NCBI GenBank assembly: GCA_963814435.1
Contig: CAWFCV010000024.1
Location: forward strand, 62,001 to 126,000
Source of the DNA: JAEUPI01 sp963814435
GTDB lineage: Bacteria; Pseudomonadota; Gammaproteobacteria; Burkholderiales; Burkholderiaceae_C
Direction: 5' to 3'
DNA: 64,000 bases
A program made the translations under genes and the position numbers. Within the stretch, counting starts at the first letter, position 1, and each line of letters opens with the position of its first letter. Below, piece after piece: positions 1 through 9,538 of this stretch. The notes beneath the pieces are model-generated. The model saw nothing but the letters and a program-made list of their open reading frames with translations, had not been told where the DNA came from and did no database searches.

Positions 1-964
1 TGCGCATCACCATCTTCTCGCCGAAGGCGGTGGGCAGCGTCGACAGGCGCATCTCGACCTCCGGCCCGCGCCCTCCACGCCTTCGGGGCGCTTGGTCTTG
101 ATGCGGCCGTCCAGCGGGCGGCGCTTCTCGACCACGTCCATGCGGCCGAGCAGCTTGATGCGCGCGGTCATCGCGCTCATCACCGTCATCGGCACCTGGT
201 AGACGGTGTGCAGCACGCCGTCGATGCGGAAGCGGATCACGCCCATGTCGCGCCGCGGCTCGAGGTGGATGTCGCTGGCGCGCTGGTCGAAGGCGTACTG
301 CCACAGCCAGTCGACCACCTGCACCACGCCGGCTCGTTGGCGTCGAGCTGCTTGTTGGTCTTGCCCAGCTCGACCAGCTGCTCGAAGTTCGCGGTGGCGG
401 AGCCCTCGCCGGATTTCTGCGCCGCGCGCACCGACTTGGCCAGCGAGAAGAACTCGGTGGTGTAGCGCGCGATCTCCAGCGGATTGGCCACCACGATGCG
501 CACGCTGCGCCGTGCGTGGCGCTTCGATCTCGGCCACCCAGGCGGTGTCGAACGGTTCGCTGGTGGCCACCACCACCTCGGCGTGATTGACGTTCACCGG
601 CAGCACGCGCCGGCACCTCGGCATAGTGCACGCTCATCACGTCGGCCACGCGGCCGACGTCGACCTTCAGCGGGTCGATGCGCAGGTACTGCAGGCCGAA
701 GCGCTGCGCCAGCCACTGGGTCAGCGCCTTCGATGTCGAGCTCGGCTGCCCTGCCCCACGCGCTTCAGGCCGGCGCCGCCCAGCCGCACCAGCGGGTGCT
801 GGCTCGAGTCGGCGCCGCCGAAGCGCTTGACCACGCGTTCGGCGTCCTCGCTGCGTGATCCAGCCGTCCTCGCGCAGCCAGCCGAGCATCGCGCGCCAGT
901 CGAGCTTGCCGCGGGCCGGCGCCTGGCGGGCCGGGCTGCGCGCCCGGGTGGCGGTGGGGCTCAT
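1..964 (-). CDS. GspE/PilB-type secretion ATPase, 5' part, frame-broken
   Basis: N-terminal part of a type II secretion / type IV pilus assembly ATPase; the rest lies beyond the left edge. These cytoplasmic hexamers power pilin or pseudopilin assembly. The recognisable core is WLWQYAFDQRASDIHLEP followed by RFRIDGVLHTVYQVP and LLGRMDVVEKRRPLDGRIK, the conserved region ahead of the Walker box, which is not reached. The reading frame changes several times, so no single ORF spans it. The ATG at 964 overlaps the stop of the upstream spermidine-synthase-like gene (ATGA). Family assignment is firm. Whether it serves pili or type II secretion cannot be told here. Confidence 0.75.
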   Translation of the reverse strand, partial: MSPTATRARSPARQAPARGKLDWRAMLGWLREDGWITQRGRRTRGQALRRRRLEPAPAGAAGRRRPEARGAGQPSSTSKALTQWLAQRFGLQYLRIDPLKVDVGRVADVMSVHYAEVPARAAGERQSRRGGGGHQRTVRHRLGGRDRSATHGAACASWWPIRWRSRATPPSSSRWPSRCARRRNPARAPPPRTSSSWSSWARPTSSSTPTSRRGAGGRLAVAVRLRPARQRHPPRAAARHGRDPLPHRRRAAHRLPGADDGDERDDRAHQAARPHGRGREAPPAGRPHQDQAPRRRGGRGPEVEMRLSTLPTAFGEKMVMR

Positions 965-1740
965 GTGTTCAGTGGGTCTTCTGCTTGCCACGGACGCACC
1001 AGTCGCAACCATTTGCGCGCCGGCAGCCCGTAGCGGGCTTCGATGTTATCCGCGCGCAGCAGCAAGGTGTGACGATCTGGAACCGTCACGGCGTGTGTTG
1101 CTACCGCAATCGTGTTGCCTTCACGCGTCGGCTGCAGCTGCCACACCTGGTCGCCGCCGAAGGCCGCGGCGATGCGCGCCATCGACCGGCTCGAAGCTCG
1201 AGGCCCGGCCGAACAGGTTGACGGTCATCACCCCGCCCTCGGCCAGCGCGGCGCGGCAACTGCGGTAGAAGGCCACGTCGTCGAGCACCGGCGCCGCCGC
1301 CTCGTGGTCGTACAGATCGACACACAACACCTGCACCGACTCGGACACCGCCTGCTCGGCTCATCCACCACCCGGCGTCGGCCTGGATCACGCGCAGCCT
1401 GGCATCGTCGGCGGGCAGCGGAAACCACTGCCGGCACGCACCGATCACGCGCGGGTTGAGCTCCACCACCGTGGTGGGCATGCGCAGCACCTGGTGCGTG
1501 AAGCGCGTGATCGCCGCGGCACCCAGCCCGAGCTGCAGCGCGCGGCCGCCGGCCAGCGTGCCGGCCGGCCGCCACAGCATCCAGGCCATCATGCGCTGCA
1601 CGTACTCGAGCACGATGACCCGCGGCTCGCCGATCTGCATCGCGCCCTGCACCCAGGGCGTGTCCAGGTGCAGGTAGCGCACGCCGTCGGACTCCGACAC
1701 CGTGGCCTCGGGCAGGCGAGCGATCGGACCGTGCCGCCAT
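961..1740 (-). CDS. Spermidine-synthase-like methyltransferase-fold protein, frame-broken
   Basis: Polyamine aminopropyltransferase-like protein. The N-terminal half reads GVRYLHLDTPWVQGAM, LEYVQRMMAWMLW and ALQLGLGAAAITRF (the SAM-binding glycine motif), then VVELNPRVIGACRQWFPLP. After a frame change near 1360 it continues as VLCVDLYDHEAAAPVLDD, and after another near 1185 as MARIAAAFGGDQVWQL to the stop. Total length about 260 residues fits the spermidine-synthase-like group common in Burkholderiales, many of which have no proven aminopropyl transfer. The start is either ATG at 1740, overlapping the glycosylase stop but then needing one more frame change, or GTG at 1700. It overlaps gspE by four bases. 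Confidence 0.75.
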
Positions 1741-2256
1741 CACAGCACGCCGTGTTCGGCCGAACACCGCGCGCCAGGCGGCGAGCTTGCGGTCGAACGA
1801 CCAGCTGGCGTTGGCCGGGCTGGTGGACGGCAGGCGGACGACCGCGAGACCGAGCGCGCGCGTCAGCCTCATGGCACGTGCCGATTCGCCGCCGTTGTGT
1901 GCGATGGCACGCAGCGCGGGCAGGCGCGCGGCCAGGCCGGCCAGATCGTTCGGCACGGCGTCCTCGATCGCCGTGTCCAGGCTGCCCTCGCGCCGGCAGG
2001 CGGCGTAGACGTCCCAGATCCCCAGGCCGCGTCGTCGCACCTCGGCCAGCCGCAGGTCGTAGTCCAGGGCACGCCAATCGACGTTCCAGATCGCGCCCAG
2101 GATCGGCCAGAAGTGGTTGCGCGGGTGCGCGTAGTACTGCTGCGCCCGCAACGAGGCCACGCCGGGAAAGCTGCCCAGCACCAGCAGCCGGGTCGCGGGT
2201 GACACCACCGGCGCCAGGCCTGCGAGCGGCGCCGGTCGAGCGGCAATCGGTGCCAT
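1740..2256 (-). CDS. DNA-deoxyinosine glycosylase (uracil-DNA glycosylase superfamily)
   Basis: Base-excision repair glycosylase of the UDG superfamily, most like the hypoxanthine/family-6 group. Visible motifs are LLVLGSFPGVASLRAQQYYAHPRNHFWPI near the N-terminus (given here as consecutive motifs LLVLGSFPG, AQQYYAHP and RNHFWPI) and LPSTSPANASWSF near the C-terminus, where the family carries its second active-site loop. One extra base near 1762 carries the frame past its proper end; removing it gives the ending AEHGVL and a TGA at 1742-1740. Two starts are possible, ATG 2256 and ATG 2301, neither with a clear ribosome site. The stop abuts the next gene, suggesting cotranscription with tatD upstream. 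Confidence 0.75.
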
Positions 2257-2360
2257 CGTGGAGCGGCGGTTGACCGGTGCGGGGGCGGCGGCGGCAGGCA
2301 TGCGGTGCGATGAACCGAAAGCGGCATTGTGTCAGTCGGCGCCGCGGACCCAACGCAGCG

Positions 2361-3179
2361 TCAAGACGACAGCGCCGCCAGCCGAGGCAACGCCGCCTTG
2401 GCATTGGCCGCGGTGACGGCTGCGGTGTCGGCCTGCGTCCAGCCGCGCAGCGTGGCCAGCGATTGCGCAATGCGCGGCAGCTCGGCCGGCTCGTTGCGCG
2501 ACGACTCGCCGCGCGCTCGCGCCTGGGCACTGCGGTACAGCCACCATGGCGGAATGTCCGGCGCGTCGGTTTCGAGCACCAGCGCCTGTTCGCGGCAGGC
2601 GCTGCGCCAGGCGGCGGATCTGCAGCGCGCGCTCGAACGTCATCGCACCACCGAAGCCGAGACGAAAGCCGCGCGCAACGAACTCGTCGGCCTGCACGTC
2701 GCTGCCGTTGAAGGCGTGCGCGATGCCGCCGACCACCTCGATGCGGCGCAGACCGGCCAGCAACACATCGGCCGAGCGGCGCACGTGCAGGATCACCGGC
2801 AGCGCGAACTCCGCGCCAGTCGCAGCTGCGCCAGATAGAAGCGCTGCTGCAGCTCGCGATCGAGCCCCGGCACGAAGTGGTCGAGCCCGATCTCGCCGAC
2901 GGCCACCAGGCGCGCATCGTCGCGGTGCCGTCGCAGCGCGGCCGCCAGGTGCTCCAGGTCGCCGGCCGCGGCGCGCTCGACATACAGCGGATGAATGCCC
3001 AACGCGTACACCAGCTGATGCTGGTGGGCGAGTTCGCGCACGGTGTCGAAGTTGCCCACCTCCACCGCCGGCAGCACGAGCTGCGCGACACCGGCGGCGC
3101 GGGCGCGAGCCAGCACCGCGTCGCGATCGGCACCGAATTCGGCTGCGTCGAGGTGACAGTGTGTGTCGATCCAGTTCAT
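2361..3179 (-). CDS. tatD: TatD family metal-dependent hydrolase, frame-broken
   Basis: TatD-type TIM-barrel nuclease/hydrolase. The N-terminus carries the metal motif DTHCHLD at residues 5-11, followed by YALGIHPLY and VAVGEIGLDHF. After a frame change near 2810 come ILHVRRSADVLLAGL and GGIAHAFNGS, the third metal-binding region, and after another near 2590 LETDAPDIPPWW, the conserved acid at the end of the fold. The corrected length, about 272 residues, matches the family. E. coli TatD has 3'-5' DNase activity; the substrate here is unknown. Start ATG 3179 was chosen because the TatD metal motif begins four residues in. Confidence 0.85.
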
Positions 3180-3252
3180 GCTAGGGACATCGCGGGCGCC
3201 ACGCGTACACACTGCGTATCATCGCAGCCAGCAGGTTGCTCGAGGACTCGCC

Positions 3253-3786
3253 ATGCCCAATCACCGCCACCCGCTGTGGGTCGCCTTCGTGGCCGCGTCG
3301 ATCGCCTCCGGGTGCGCGATGTGGACCGGCGCGCCGCCCAGGGATGGCGAACTCGCGATTCCCTCCGACTACAGGAGCTGGCCCAAGTTCTTGACGGCTG
3401 TGCAGCGGCCCGACGCGAAGCAGGTGCGCGAGATCTACATGGACCCGGCGTCGCGCCGGGCGAGTGCCGCGGCAGGTTTTGCGAACGGCACGACGTTCGT
3501 GATGGAGAACTATGCGGCGCGCGCGCGGCCGGACGGCACGCTGGAAACCGGCCCCGACGGCAAGCTGGTCAAGGGTGAGCTGCTGCGCGTGTTCGTGATG
3601 GGCAAGAACGACGGCTGGGGCCGCGACGTCGCCGAGCCGCTGCGCAACGGCAACTGGGTCTATGCGGCCTGGTTGGCCAATGGCCAGAAGGCGCCGGAGG
3701 ACACGAACACCTGCCGTGCCTGCCACTTGCCGCTGGCCAGCAAGGACTTCATCCACCGCTACGACGAGCATTTCGCCCGCCGCTGA
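3253..3786 (+). CDS. Cytochrome P460-like haem lipoprotein
   Basis: 177-residue exported protein of the cytochrome P460 family. The N-terminus has a hydrophobic stretch ending in IASGC, a plausible lipobox. The mature part has the family's PSDYRSWPK start, a central YAAWLANGQK and one CxxCH haem site, CRACH at residues 154-158, followed by a short tail. P460 proteins bind a cross-linked c-type haem; characterised members oxidise hydroxylamine or bind NO, while many members next to non-nitrifier genes have no known substrate. It is divergent from tatD with about 70 bases between. The ORF is intact and uses ATG. Confidence 0.8.
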   Translation: MPNHRHPLWVAFVAASIASGCAMWTGAPPRDGELAIPSDYRSWPKFLTAVQRPDAKQVREIYMDPASRRASAAAGFANGTTFVMENYAARARPDGTLETGPDGKLVKGELLRVFVMGKNDGWGRDVAEPLRNGNWVYAAWLANGQKAPEDTNTCRACHLPLASKDFIHRYDEHFARR

Positions 3787-3923
3787 GCAGACTCGCCCGA
3801 CCCCAGGCACACCCGCCGCCGGGGGGCGCCGAATACTCGGCGCGCAAGTTCATGCAAGACGCCCCGCTCCGTGGTACCTTGGCGTCTCGCGGCATCGTCG
3901 TGGGCCGCGGGAGTCGCTGGACC

Positions 3924-4850
3924 ATGAAGCGCGTGCCCCTGTACAGCCGAACGTCGTCGCGCGCGCTGCGTGTGCCGACGCCGAACGAAGAAGCCGAGGT
4001 CGAGCAAGACGATCCGCCCGGGCCGATGCAGCGGGTCTGGCTGCGGGCGCGCGCCGTTGCTCTGGCACATGAGCGTGCCGCCTGGGCCATCGCAGCCGTG
4101 TTGCTGGCGCTGGTGGCTGGCTGGCCCGCGTGGACGCGCACCGACGTGCGCGTGCCGACCTTCGAGCAGATCAACGCGGCGATGCGCGAGGCCATCGTCA
4201 AGGAGCCGCTGCAGTCGGCCGCCGCCAACGCCTACGAAGCGGTCATCGGTTCGGTGGTGCGGGTGGTCGGCGAGCACGCGGTCGACCGTCCCGACCCCAA
4301 GGAAGGCGAGGAGAAACGCAGCGTCGGCACCGGCGTGGTGATCGTCGACAAGGGCTTGATCCTGACCAACCTGCACGTCGTGCAGGGCGCCGTGCGCATC
4401 AAGGTCACGTTCTCCAATGGCCTGGAGTCGGACGCCACGCTGGTCAACGTGCAGCCGGAAAACGACCTGGCCGTGCTGCAGGCCGCCTCGCGCCCCGACG
4501 AGCTGGAAGCCGCGACGATGCGCTCCACCGGCGGCCTGCGCCCCGGCGAGGAGGTGATCGCCATCGGCCACCCGTTCGGCATCGGCCCGTCGGTGTCGCA
4601 AGGTGTCGTCTCGGGCCTGAAGCGCGAGTTCCGCTCGCCCGAAGGCAAACGCGTGCTCACCAACCTGATCCAGTTCGACGCCGCCGCCAACCCGGGCAAC
4701 TCCGGCGGGCCGCTGGTGACGATGGACGGCCACGTGGTGGGCATCGTCACCGCAATCATGAACCCGACCGAGGCCCGCACCTTCATCGGCATCGGCTTCG
4801 CGGTGCCGATCGAAAACGCCGCGGCAGCCGCCGGCCTGCCGCCGTTCTGA
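3924..4850 (+). CDS. Membrane-anchored trypsin-like (S1C) serine protease, no PDZ
   Basis: 308-residue protease of the HtrA/DegP family type. One membrane segment lies at about residues 55-72, placing the protease in the periplasm. The catalytic triad can be read as His in LTNLHVV (about 151), Asp in ENDLAVL (about 180) and Ser in PGNSGGPL (about 260). No PDZ domain follows; the protein ends soon after the VGIGFAVPIENA strand, so it is shorter than DegP/DegS. The start ATG at 3924 is preferred over an upstream in-frame ATG at 3852 because the shorter form begins with a basic segment ahead of the anchor. It is followed within 30 bases by the MoxR module and may be cotranscribed. Confidence 0.85.
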   Translation: MKRVPLYSRTSSRALRVPTPNEEAEVEQDDPPGPMQRVWLRARAVALAHERAAWAIAAVLLALVAGWPAWTRTDVRVPTFEQINAAMREAIVKEPLQSAAANAYEAVIGSVVRVVGEHAVDRPDPKEGEEKRSVGTGVVIVDKGLILTNLHVVQGAVRIKVTFSNGLESDATLVNVQPENDLAVLQAASRPDELEAATMRSTGGLRPGEEVIAIGHPFGIGPSVSQGVVSGLKREFRSPEGKRVLTNLIQFDAAANPGNSGGPLVTMDGHVVGIVTAIMNPTEARTFIGIGFAVPIENAAAAAGLPPF

Positions 4851-4878
4851 ACGCCTTTCTCACACCGAAGGAAACAAC

Positions 4879-5958
4879 GTGGAACGAAGCGACGAGTCCG
4901 GCGCGCGGCCTCCCGAAGCCGGGCGAGGCCCCCTCGGAGGGCGCGACGCGACACTGCGCGGCCCCGGCGACACCGCACCGGCCGCCACCCTGATGGAGCG
5001 CATCCTCTACGAGGTCAAGCGCGTCGTCGTCGGCCAGGACCGCTTTCTCGAACGCGTGATGGTCGCCCTGCTCGCGCAGGGCCACCTGCTGGTCGAAGGC
5101 GTGCCGGGCCTGGCCAAGACGCTGACGGTGAAGACGCTCGCGCAGTCGATCCGCGGCACCTTCCGGCGCATCCAGTTCACGCCCGACCTGGTGCCGGCCG
5201 ACCTGGTGGGCACGCGCATCTACAACCAGAAGACCGGCGAGTTCGCCACCTCGCTCGGCCCGGTGTTCGCCAATCTGTTGCTGGCCGACGAGATCAACCG
5301 CGCGCCGGCCAAGGTGCAGAGCGCGCTGCTCGAGGTGATGCAGGAGCGCCAGGTCACGATCGCCGGCGAATCGCACAAGGTGCCCATGCCGTTCGTCGTG
5401 ATGGCCACGCAGAATCCGATCGAGACCGAAGGCACCTATCCGCTGCCCGAGGCGCAGGTCGACCGTTTCATGATGAAGGTGCTGGTCGACTACCCGAGCG
5501 ACGACGAGGAGTTCGTGATCGTCGAGCGTGTCATCGGCGCGCCGGCGATGGTGAGCGCCGTGGCATCGACCGCGCAGCTGGCCGAGCTGCAGCAGGAGTG
5601 CCGGCAGGTGTACGTGGATCCGAGCCTGATCCAGTACGCCGTCAAGCTCGTCGGCGCGACGCGGCGGCCCGACCGCTACGGCCTGTCGGAGCTGGGGCGC
5701 TTCCTCAATTTCGGCGCCAGCCCGCGCGCCAGCATCTCGATGATCGAGGGCGCGCGCGCGCTGGCCTACCTGCGCGGCCGCAAGTACGCGTTGCCCGAAG
5801 ACATCACCGACATCGCCGTCGACACCTTGCGCCATCGTCTGGTGCTGTCGTATGAAGCGCTGGCCGAAGGGCTGGACGCCGACGCCATCGTCGCCAAGGT
5901 GATGGCCAACATCGCCGTGCCCGACAAGCCGATGCAGCACCCCGAAGCCCATGGCTGA
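4879..5958 (+). CDS. MoxR-family AAA+ ATPase
   Basis: AAA+ chaperone ATPase of the MoxR group, thought to help metal-centre insertion or complex maturation together with VWA-domain partners. Walker A is GVPGLAKT at about residues 74-81 and Walker B is LLLADEINRAP at about 132, followed by FVVMATQNPIETEGTYPLPEAQ (sensor 1 and arginine finger region; cited as ATQNPIE and PLPEAQ). Start GTG 4879 has a good AAGGAA ribosome site nine bases upstream. The first 35 residues are Arg/Gly/Pro-rich and unlike usual MoxR N-termini; they coincide with a palindromic repeat (see 4906-4960). It overlaps the DUF58 gene by eight bases. Confidence 0.9.
   Translation: MERSDESGARPPEAGRGPLGGRDATLRGPGDTAPAATLMERILYEVKRVVVGQDRFLERVMVALLAQGHLLVEGVPGLAKTLTVKTLAQSIRGTFRRIQFTPDLVPADLVGTRIYNQKTGEFATSLGPVFANLLLADEINRAPAKVQSALLEVMQERQVTIAGESHKVPMPFVVMATQNPIETEGTYPLPEAQVDRFMMKVLVDYPSDDEEFVIVERVIGAPAMVSAVASTAQLAELQQECRQVYVDPSLIQYAVKLVGATRRPDRYGLSELGRFLNFGASPRASISMIEGARALAYLRGRKYALPEDITDIAVDTLRHRLVLSYEALAEGLDADAIVAKVMANIAVPDKPMQHPEAHG
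4906..4960 (+). repeat. GC-rich palindromic element read in frame at the MoxR N-terminus
   Basis: The stretch contains gaggccccctcggagggc, a C-run/G-run palindrome resembling those in several gaps of this window (near 18530, 47935, 53080 and 55740), together with the cccgaagccgggc arm. It is translated as part of the MoxR N-terminus, ahead of the conserved ATLMERILYEV start of the family. Assignment to the repeat family is by eye. Confidence 0.45.
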
Positions 5959-6961
5959 GATCGACGCCACCGTCGCCACGCCCGACCAGCTGCTGCGCCA
6001 GCTGGAGTGGACGGTGATCCGCCGGCTCGACGGTCTGCTGCAGGGCGACTACCGCACGCTGTTCCGCGGCTCGGGGCTGGACCTGGCCGACCTGCGCGAG
6101 TACCAGCATGGCGACGACGTGCGCCACATCGACTGGAACGTCACCGCACGGCTGCAGCAGCCCTACGTGCGGCAGTTCACCGAAGACCGCGAGCTGTCGG
6201 CCTGGTTCCTGCTCGACCTGTCGGGCTCGGTGCACTTCGGCTCCAACGACCGCACCAAGTTGTCGGTGTCGGAAGGTTTCGTCGCCGTGCTCGCGCGGCT
6301 GCTCACGCGCCACGGCAACCGCGTCGGCGCCATGTTGTATCGCCAGCGCGTGGACACGGTGCTGCCGGCACGGGTGGGCCGCAACCACGTGCTTGCGCTG
6401 CTGACGCACATGCGCGCGTCCGCCGGCGCCGATGCCGCGTCAGCCAGGCGCCGGAAGGGACGCGCCCAGCCCGGGCGCCAGACGGTGCTGGCCGATCTGC
6501 TGCGTGCTGCCGACTCGATGATCGGCCGGCGCTCGATGATCTTCGTGGTGTCCGATTTCATCAGCGCGCCCGGCTGGGAAGACGCACTCGGCCGCCTGGC
6601 GCGGCGCCACGAGGTGCAGGCGGTGCGGCTGTTCGACCCGCTGGAACTCAAGTTGCCCGACGTGGGCCTGGTGACGATCGAGGACGCCGAAAGCGGCGAG
6701 CAGCTGTTCGTCGACACGCACGACCCGGCGTTTCGCGCCCGCTTCGAGGCCCTGGCCGACGAGCACGAGGCGGTGCTGCGTGCGGCGCTGGCCAAGGCCC
6801 AGGTCGACACGATCGAGCTGGCGACCAACGACGACCTGCTGGCGTCGCTGCTGCGCTTCGTGGCGCTGCGGCGGCAACGGCTGCGCATGAACCACGGCGT
6901 GCACCTGCCGGCACACTTGCGTCTCGCGGCCGTCCCGATGCAAGAGGCGCTGACACCATGA
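5951..6961 (+). CDS. DUF58 domain-containing protein
   Basis: 336-residue DUF58 protein, the usual partner of MoxR ATPases. The family core HGDDVRHIDWNVTAR lies at about residues 55-68, followed by DRELSAWFLLDLSGS, a VWA-like first strand. Unlike many DUF58 proteins it has no evident N-terminal membrane segments. It starts with ATG eight bases inside moxR and ends in an ATGA overlap with the VWA gene, so the three genes are translationally coupled. The proposed role, by analogy, is assembly or activation of a client complex in the envelope; no client is visible here. Confidence 0.85.
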   Translation: MAEIDATVATPDQLLRQLEWTVIRRLDGLLQGDYRTLFRGSGLDLADLREYQHGDDVRHIDWNVTARLQQPYVRQFTEDRELSAWFLLDLSGSVHFGSNDRTKLSVSEGFVAVLARLLTRHGNRVGAMLYRQRVDTVLPARVGRNHVLALLTHMRASAGADAASARRRKGRAQPGRQTVLADLLRAADSMIGRRSMIFVVSDFISAPGWEDALGRLARRHEVQAVRLFDPLELKLPDVGLVTIEDAESGEQLFVDTHDPAFRARFEALADEHEAVLRAALAKAQVDTIELATNDDLLASLLRFVALRRQRLRMNHGVHLPAHLRLAAVPMQEALTP

Positions 6962-7992
6962 AGTTCCTGTGGCCCGAACTGATCTGGCTGCCCGTGATCG
7001 TGGCGCCGCTGCTGGTGGCGCTGTACCTGTGGCTGCTGCACCGGCGCAAGAAGAACACCGTGCGCTTCGCCAGCGTGGCGCTGGTGAAGCAGGCGCTCGG
7101 CAAGGGGCCGGGCTGGCGCCGCCACATCCCGCCGGCGCTGCTGGGCCTGGCGCTGCTGGTGCTGCTGTTCGCGGTGTCGCGCCCGGCCGCCGTGATCCGC
7201 CTGCCGTCGCAGCAGGAGACCATCATCCTGGCGATGGACGTGTCGGGCAGCATGCGCGCCACCGACATCAAACCCAGCCGCATCGTGGCCTCGCAGGATG
7301 CGGCCAAGAGCTTCGTCAACGAGCTGCCGCGCACGGTGCGCGTGGGCGTGGTGTCGTTCGCCGGCACCGCGGCGGTGGTGCAGGCGCCCACGCTGAGCCG
7401 CGACGACGTGGTCGCCGCAATCGACCGCTTCCAGCTGCAGCGCGCCACCGCGATCGGCTCGGGCATCGTGCTGTCGCTGGCCACGCTGTTTCCCGACGCC
7501 GGGTTCGACCTGTCGCAGATCACCGGCGCCAAGCCGATGCCGCCGGGCTTCGGCGAGAAGAAGGCCGACAAGCCCGAGTTCAAGCCGGTCGAACCGGGCT
7601 CGTACAACTCGGCGGCGATCATCCTGCTCACCGACGGCCAGCGCACCACCGGCCCGGACACGCTGGAGATGGCCAAGCTCGCCGCCGACCGCGGCGTGCG
7701 CATCTACACCGTGGGCATGGGCACCAAGGAAGGCGAGATCATCGGCTTCGAGGGCTGGAGCATGCGCGTGCGGCTCGACGAAGAGACGCTCAAGCAGGTG
7801 GCGTTGCTGACGCGCGGCGAGTACTTCTTCGCCGGCACGGCCGAAGACCTGAAGAAGGTGTACCAGGGCCTGTCGAGCAAGCTGGTGGTCGAGAAACGCG
7901 AGACCGAGATCACCGCGCTGTTTGCCGCGCTGGGGGCTTTGTTGGCGCTGGTGGGGGCGGGGTTGAGCTTGTGGTGGTTCGGTAGGGTGTAG
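6958..7992 (+). CDS. BatA-type VWA domain membrane protein
   Basis: 344-residue von Willebrand factor A protein. A first membrane segment is at residues 5-25 and a second at about 62-80; the VWA domain then begins with the intact MIDAS motif DVSGSM at about residue 95 and continues with LLTDGQRTTGP. A third membrane segment near the C-terminus (ALFAALGALLALVGAGLSL) anchors the domain from the other side. This is the BatA layout of the MoxR-DUF58-VWA module. It overlaps the DUF58 gene by four bases and is the last gene of the unit. Confidence 0.88.
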   Translation: MKFLWPELIWLPVIVAPLLVALYLWLLHRRKKNTVRFASVALVKQALGKGPGWRRHIPPALLGLALLVLLFAVSRPAAVIRLPSQQETIILAMDVSGSMRATDIKPSRIVASQDAAKSFVNELPRTVRVGVVSFAGTAAVVQAPTLSRDDVVAAIDRFQLQRATAIGSGIVLSLATLFPDAGFDLSQITGAKPMPPGFGEKKADKPEFKPVEPGSYNSAAIILLTDGQRTTGPDTLEMAKLAADRGVRIYTVGMGTKEGEIIGFEGWSMRVRLDEETLKQVALLTRGEYFFAGTAEDLKKVYQGLSSKLVVEKRETEITALFAALGALLALVGAGLSLWWFGRV

Positions 7993-8329
7993 TTGCGTCT
8001 GCGGACTGCGAAGCTCGCCTTTCCAAGGTTTGGGCGGGGCTGGCGGCTCGGGCATGCGTTCTCCGGGCCACGCTCGCGGGCCACCACCTCGGCGCGCACC
8101 GGATCCCTCGTCAATGCGGGCCTAGCGTGCCATGAACCAGGCGACCGCGAATTGGCCCTGCGATCGCATACCCGAACCACCAGCCCTTGGGCAACACATT
8201 GGCATGCCGCCGGCGCGCCACCACTCGTCGCAGGCCGTTGGTGGAGCCCGCTGGCCCAGGCCCCATTCGCGGTCGCCCCGTCGATCGCGGGGCGCGAGCG
8301 GTGTTGATGAAGCGATCGCGTTGACCGGC
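7993..8329. other. Non-coding gap between convergent genes
   Basis: About 340 bases between two convergent genes. Short open frames exist on both strands but none has family-like sequence, a ribosome site or codon use like the neighbours. No T-rich terminator was found. It may hold a decayed coding fragment, but I cannot support one. Confidence 0.4.
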
Positions 8330-9538
8330 CTAGCAGTTCGTGATCTTGAATTCGACGCGGCGATCGAGCGCGTCACTCGCATCGTCGGTCCCGGTACCGA
8401 TGATGTTCTCACGCCATCCCATGCCGCTGGCGCGGGTGCGCTGCGCCAGCTCGCCCATTTCGGCGTCAAGCTTCTGCTTGATCGCCACCGCCCGCGCTTG
8501 CGACAGGCGGTCGTTGGTCTGTTCCGAGCCGGTACGGCTCGTGTGTCCGACCACGTTCAGGCACACTTTCGCCGCGCCGGCCTGGCGGGCGATCTGGCGC
8601 AGCCACAGGGCATAGGGGCCGTTCACCTTCGGATCGGGCCAGAACTCGGTGCTGCCCGGGCTGAACAGGAACTTCACGCCGAGGTTGCGCGTCGCCAGGC
8701 CGAACGCGACGACACGGCCGAAGGCCTGTTCGGCTTCGGCGCTGCGGCCCAGCTTCCAGCTGGCCATGTAGATGCCGTTGAGCGTGCGCAGCTGCTCGCC
8801 CGCGGGAGTGGCCAGCGCACTGCGGTACTGGCCGAGCGCCTCCTGGTAGCGATCGGCGTTGTAGGCGTTGGTGGCATCGTTGATCAACGCGGAGGCGGCG
8901 ATGCGCTCGAGGTAGTAGCTGTCGGCCGGCTGCCCCGGCGCCGTCTGCGACGTGCGGATGTAGCCATCGGTGACCTGATCCTTCACCAGAATCGGGCTGT
9001 CCACGTAGTACGGCGTCGGGTTGGTATCGAGGCCTTCGTCGCGAGCCAACGCGCTCGCCTGCGCCAGCACGCTGCGCGAGCCCAGCTCCACCAGCGCAAG
9101 GTTGATCTGGAACGGCTTGCGCGCCCCGCTGCCGGCGGTGCGGACCATGGTGCCGGTCACCAGGTACTGCGCTCGGCCGAGGCTTGCCGCCTGGAACGGC
9201 AGCAACTCGAACTGCGGGTGTTGACTGCGCAGGCGTTCGGACACACGCTGTTCGAGCAGGCGCGTCACCTGGGTCTGTTGGGCAGAGGCGGCGTCGATCA
9301 TCGGATCGATCACCACCTGCCGCTTGATCACGCTGGCTTCCACCTTGGCGAGGAACGACGGCAGCTTCTGCGTCTGCGACACCAAGCCGTCGGTCGCGGC
9401 GACGACCGCCTGGTCGAAGGACAGCTCGTTGCTGATGACCGTGGGACCCGTGCTCTGACAGCCTGCGCCGCCGAGCATCACCAACGCGGCCGCGGTCGCG
9501 AGCCAACGCAACCCATCACGCGCGATTGAAGGCTTCAT
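8330..9538 (-). CDS. OmpA-like lipoprotein with tetratricopeptide-like middle
   Basis: 402-residue outer-membrane lipoprotein. The signal peptide ends in the lipobox LGGAGC at about residue 26. The middle holds a curli/CsgG-like region (AQYLVTGTMVRT) and a short helical repeat segment (AYNADRYQEALGQYRSAL) resembling a TPR. The C-terminus is an OmpA peptidoglycan-binding domain with the motif VGHTSRTGSEQTNDRLSQARA (about residues 331-351; only part quoted: VGHTSRTG, LSQARA). The ATG at 9538 overlaps the kinase stop (ATGA), so it is translated with the kinase and may be its envelope partner. The ORF is intact. Confidence 0.85.
   Translation of the reverse strand: MKPSIARDGLRWLATAAALVMLGGAGCQSTGPTVISNELSFDQAVVAATDGLVSQTQKLPSFLAKVEASVIKRQVVIDPMIDAASAQQTQVTRLLEQRVSERLRSQHPQFELLPFQAASLGRAQYLVTGTMVRTAGSGARKPFQINLALVELGSRSVLAQASALARDEGLDTNPTPYYVDSPILVKDQVTDGYIRTSQTAPGQPADSYYLERIAASALINDATNAYNADRYQEALGQYRSALATPAGEQLRTLNGIYMASWKLGRSAEAEQAFGRVVAFGLATRNLGVKFLFSPGSTEFWPDPKVNGPYALWLRQIARQAGAAKVCLNVVGHTSRTGSEQTNDRLSQARAVAIKQKLDAEMGELAQRTRASGMGWRENIIGTGTDDASDALDRRVEFKITNC

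Noticed and set aside
7993..8329. Short ORFs in the convergent gap
   Set aside because: No family-like sequence, ribosome sites or neighbour-like codon use; frames are open because of high GC.
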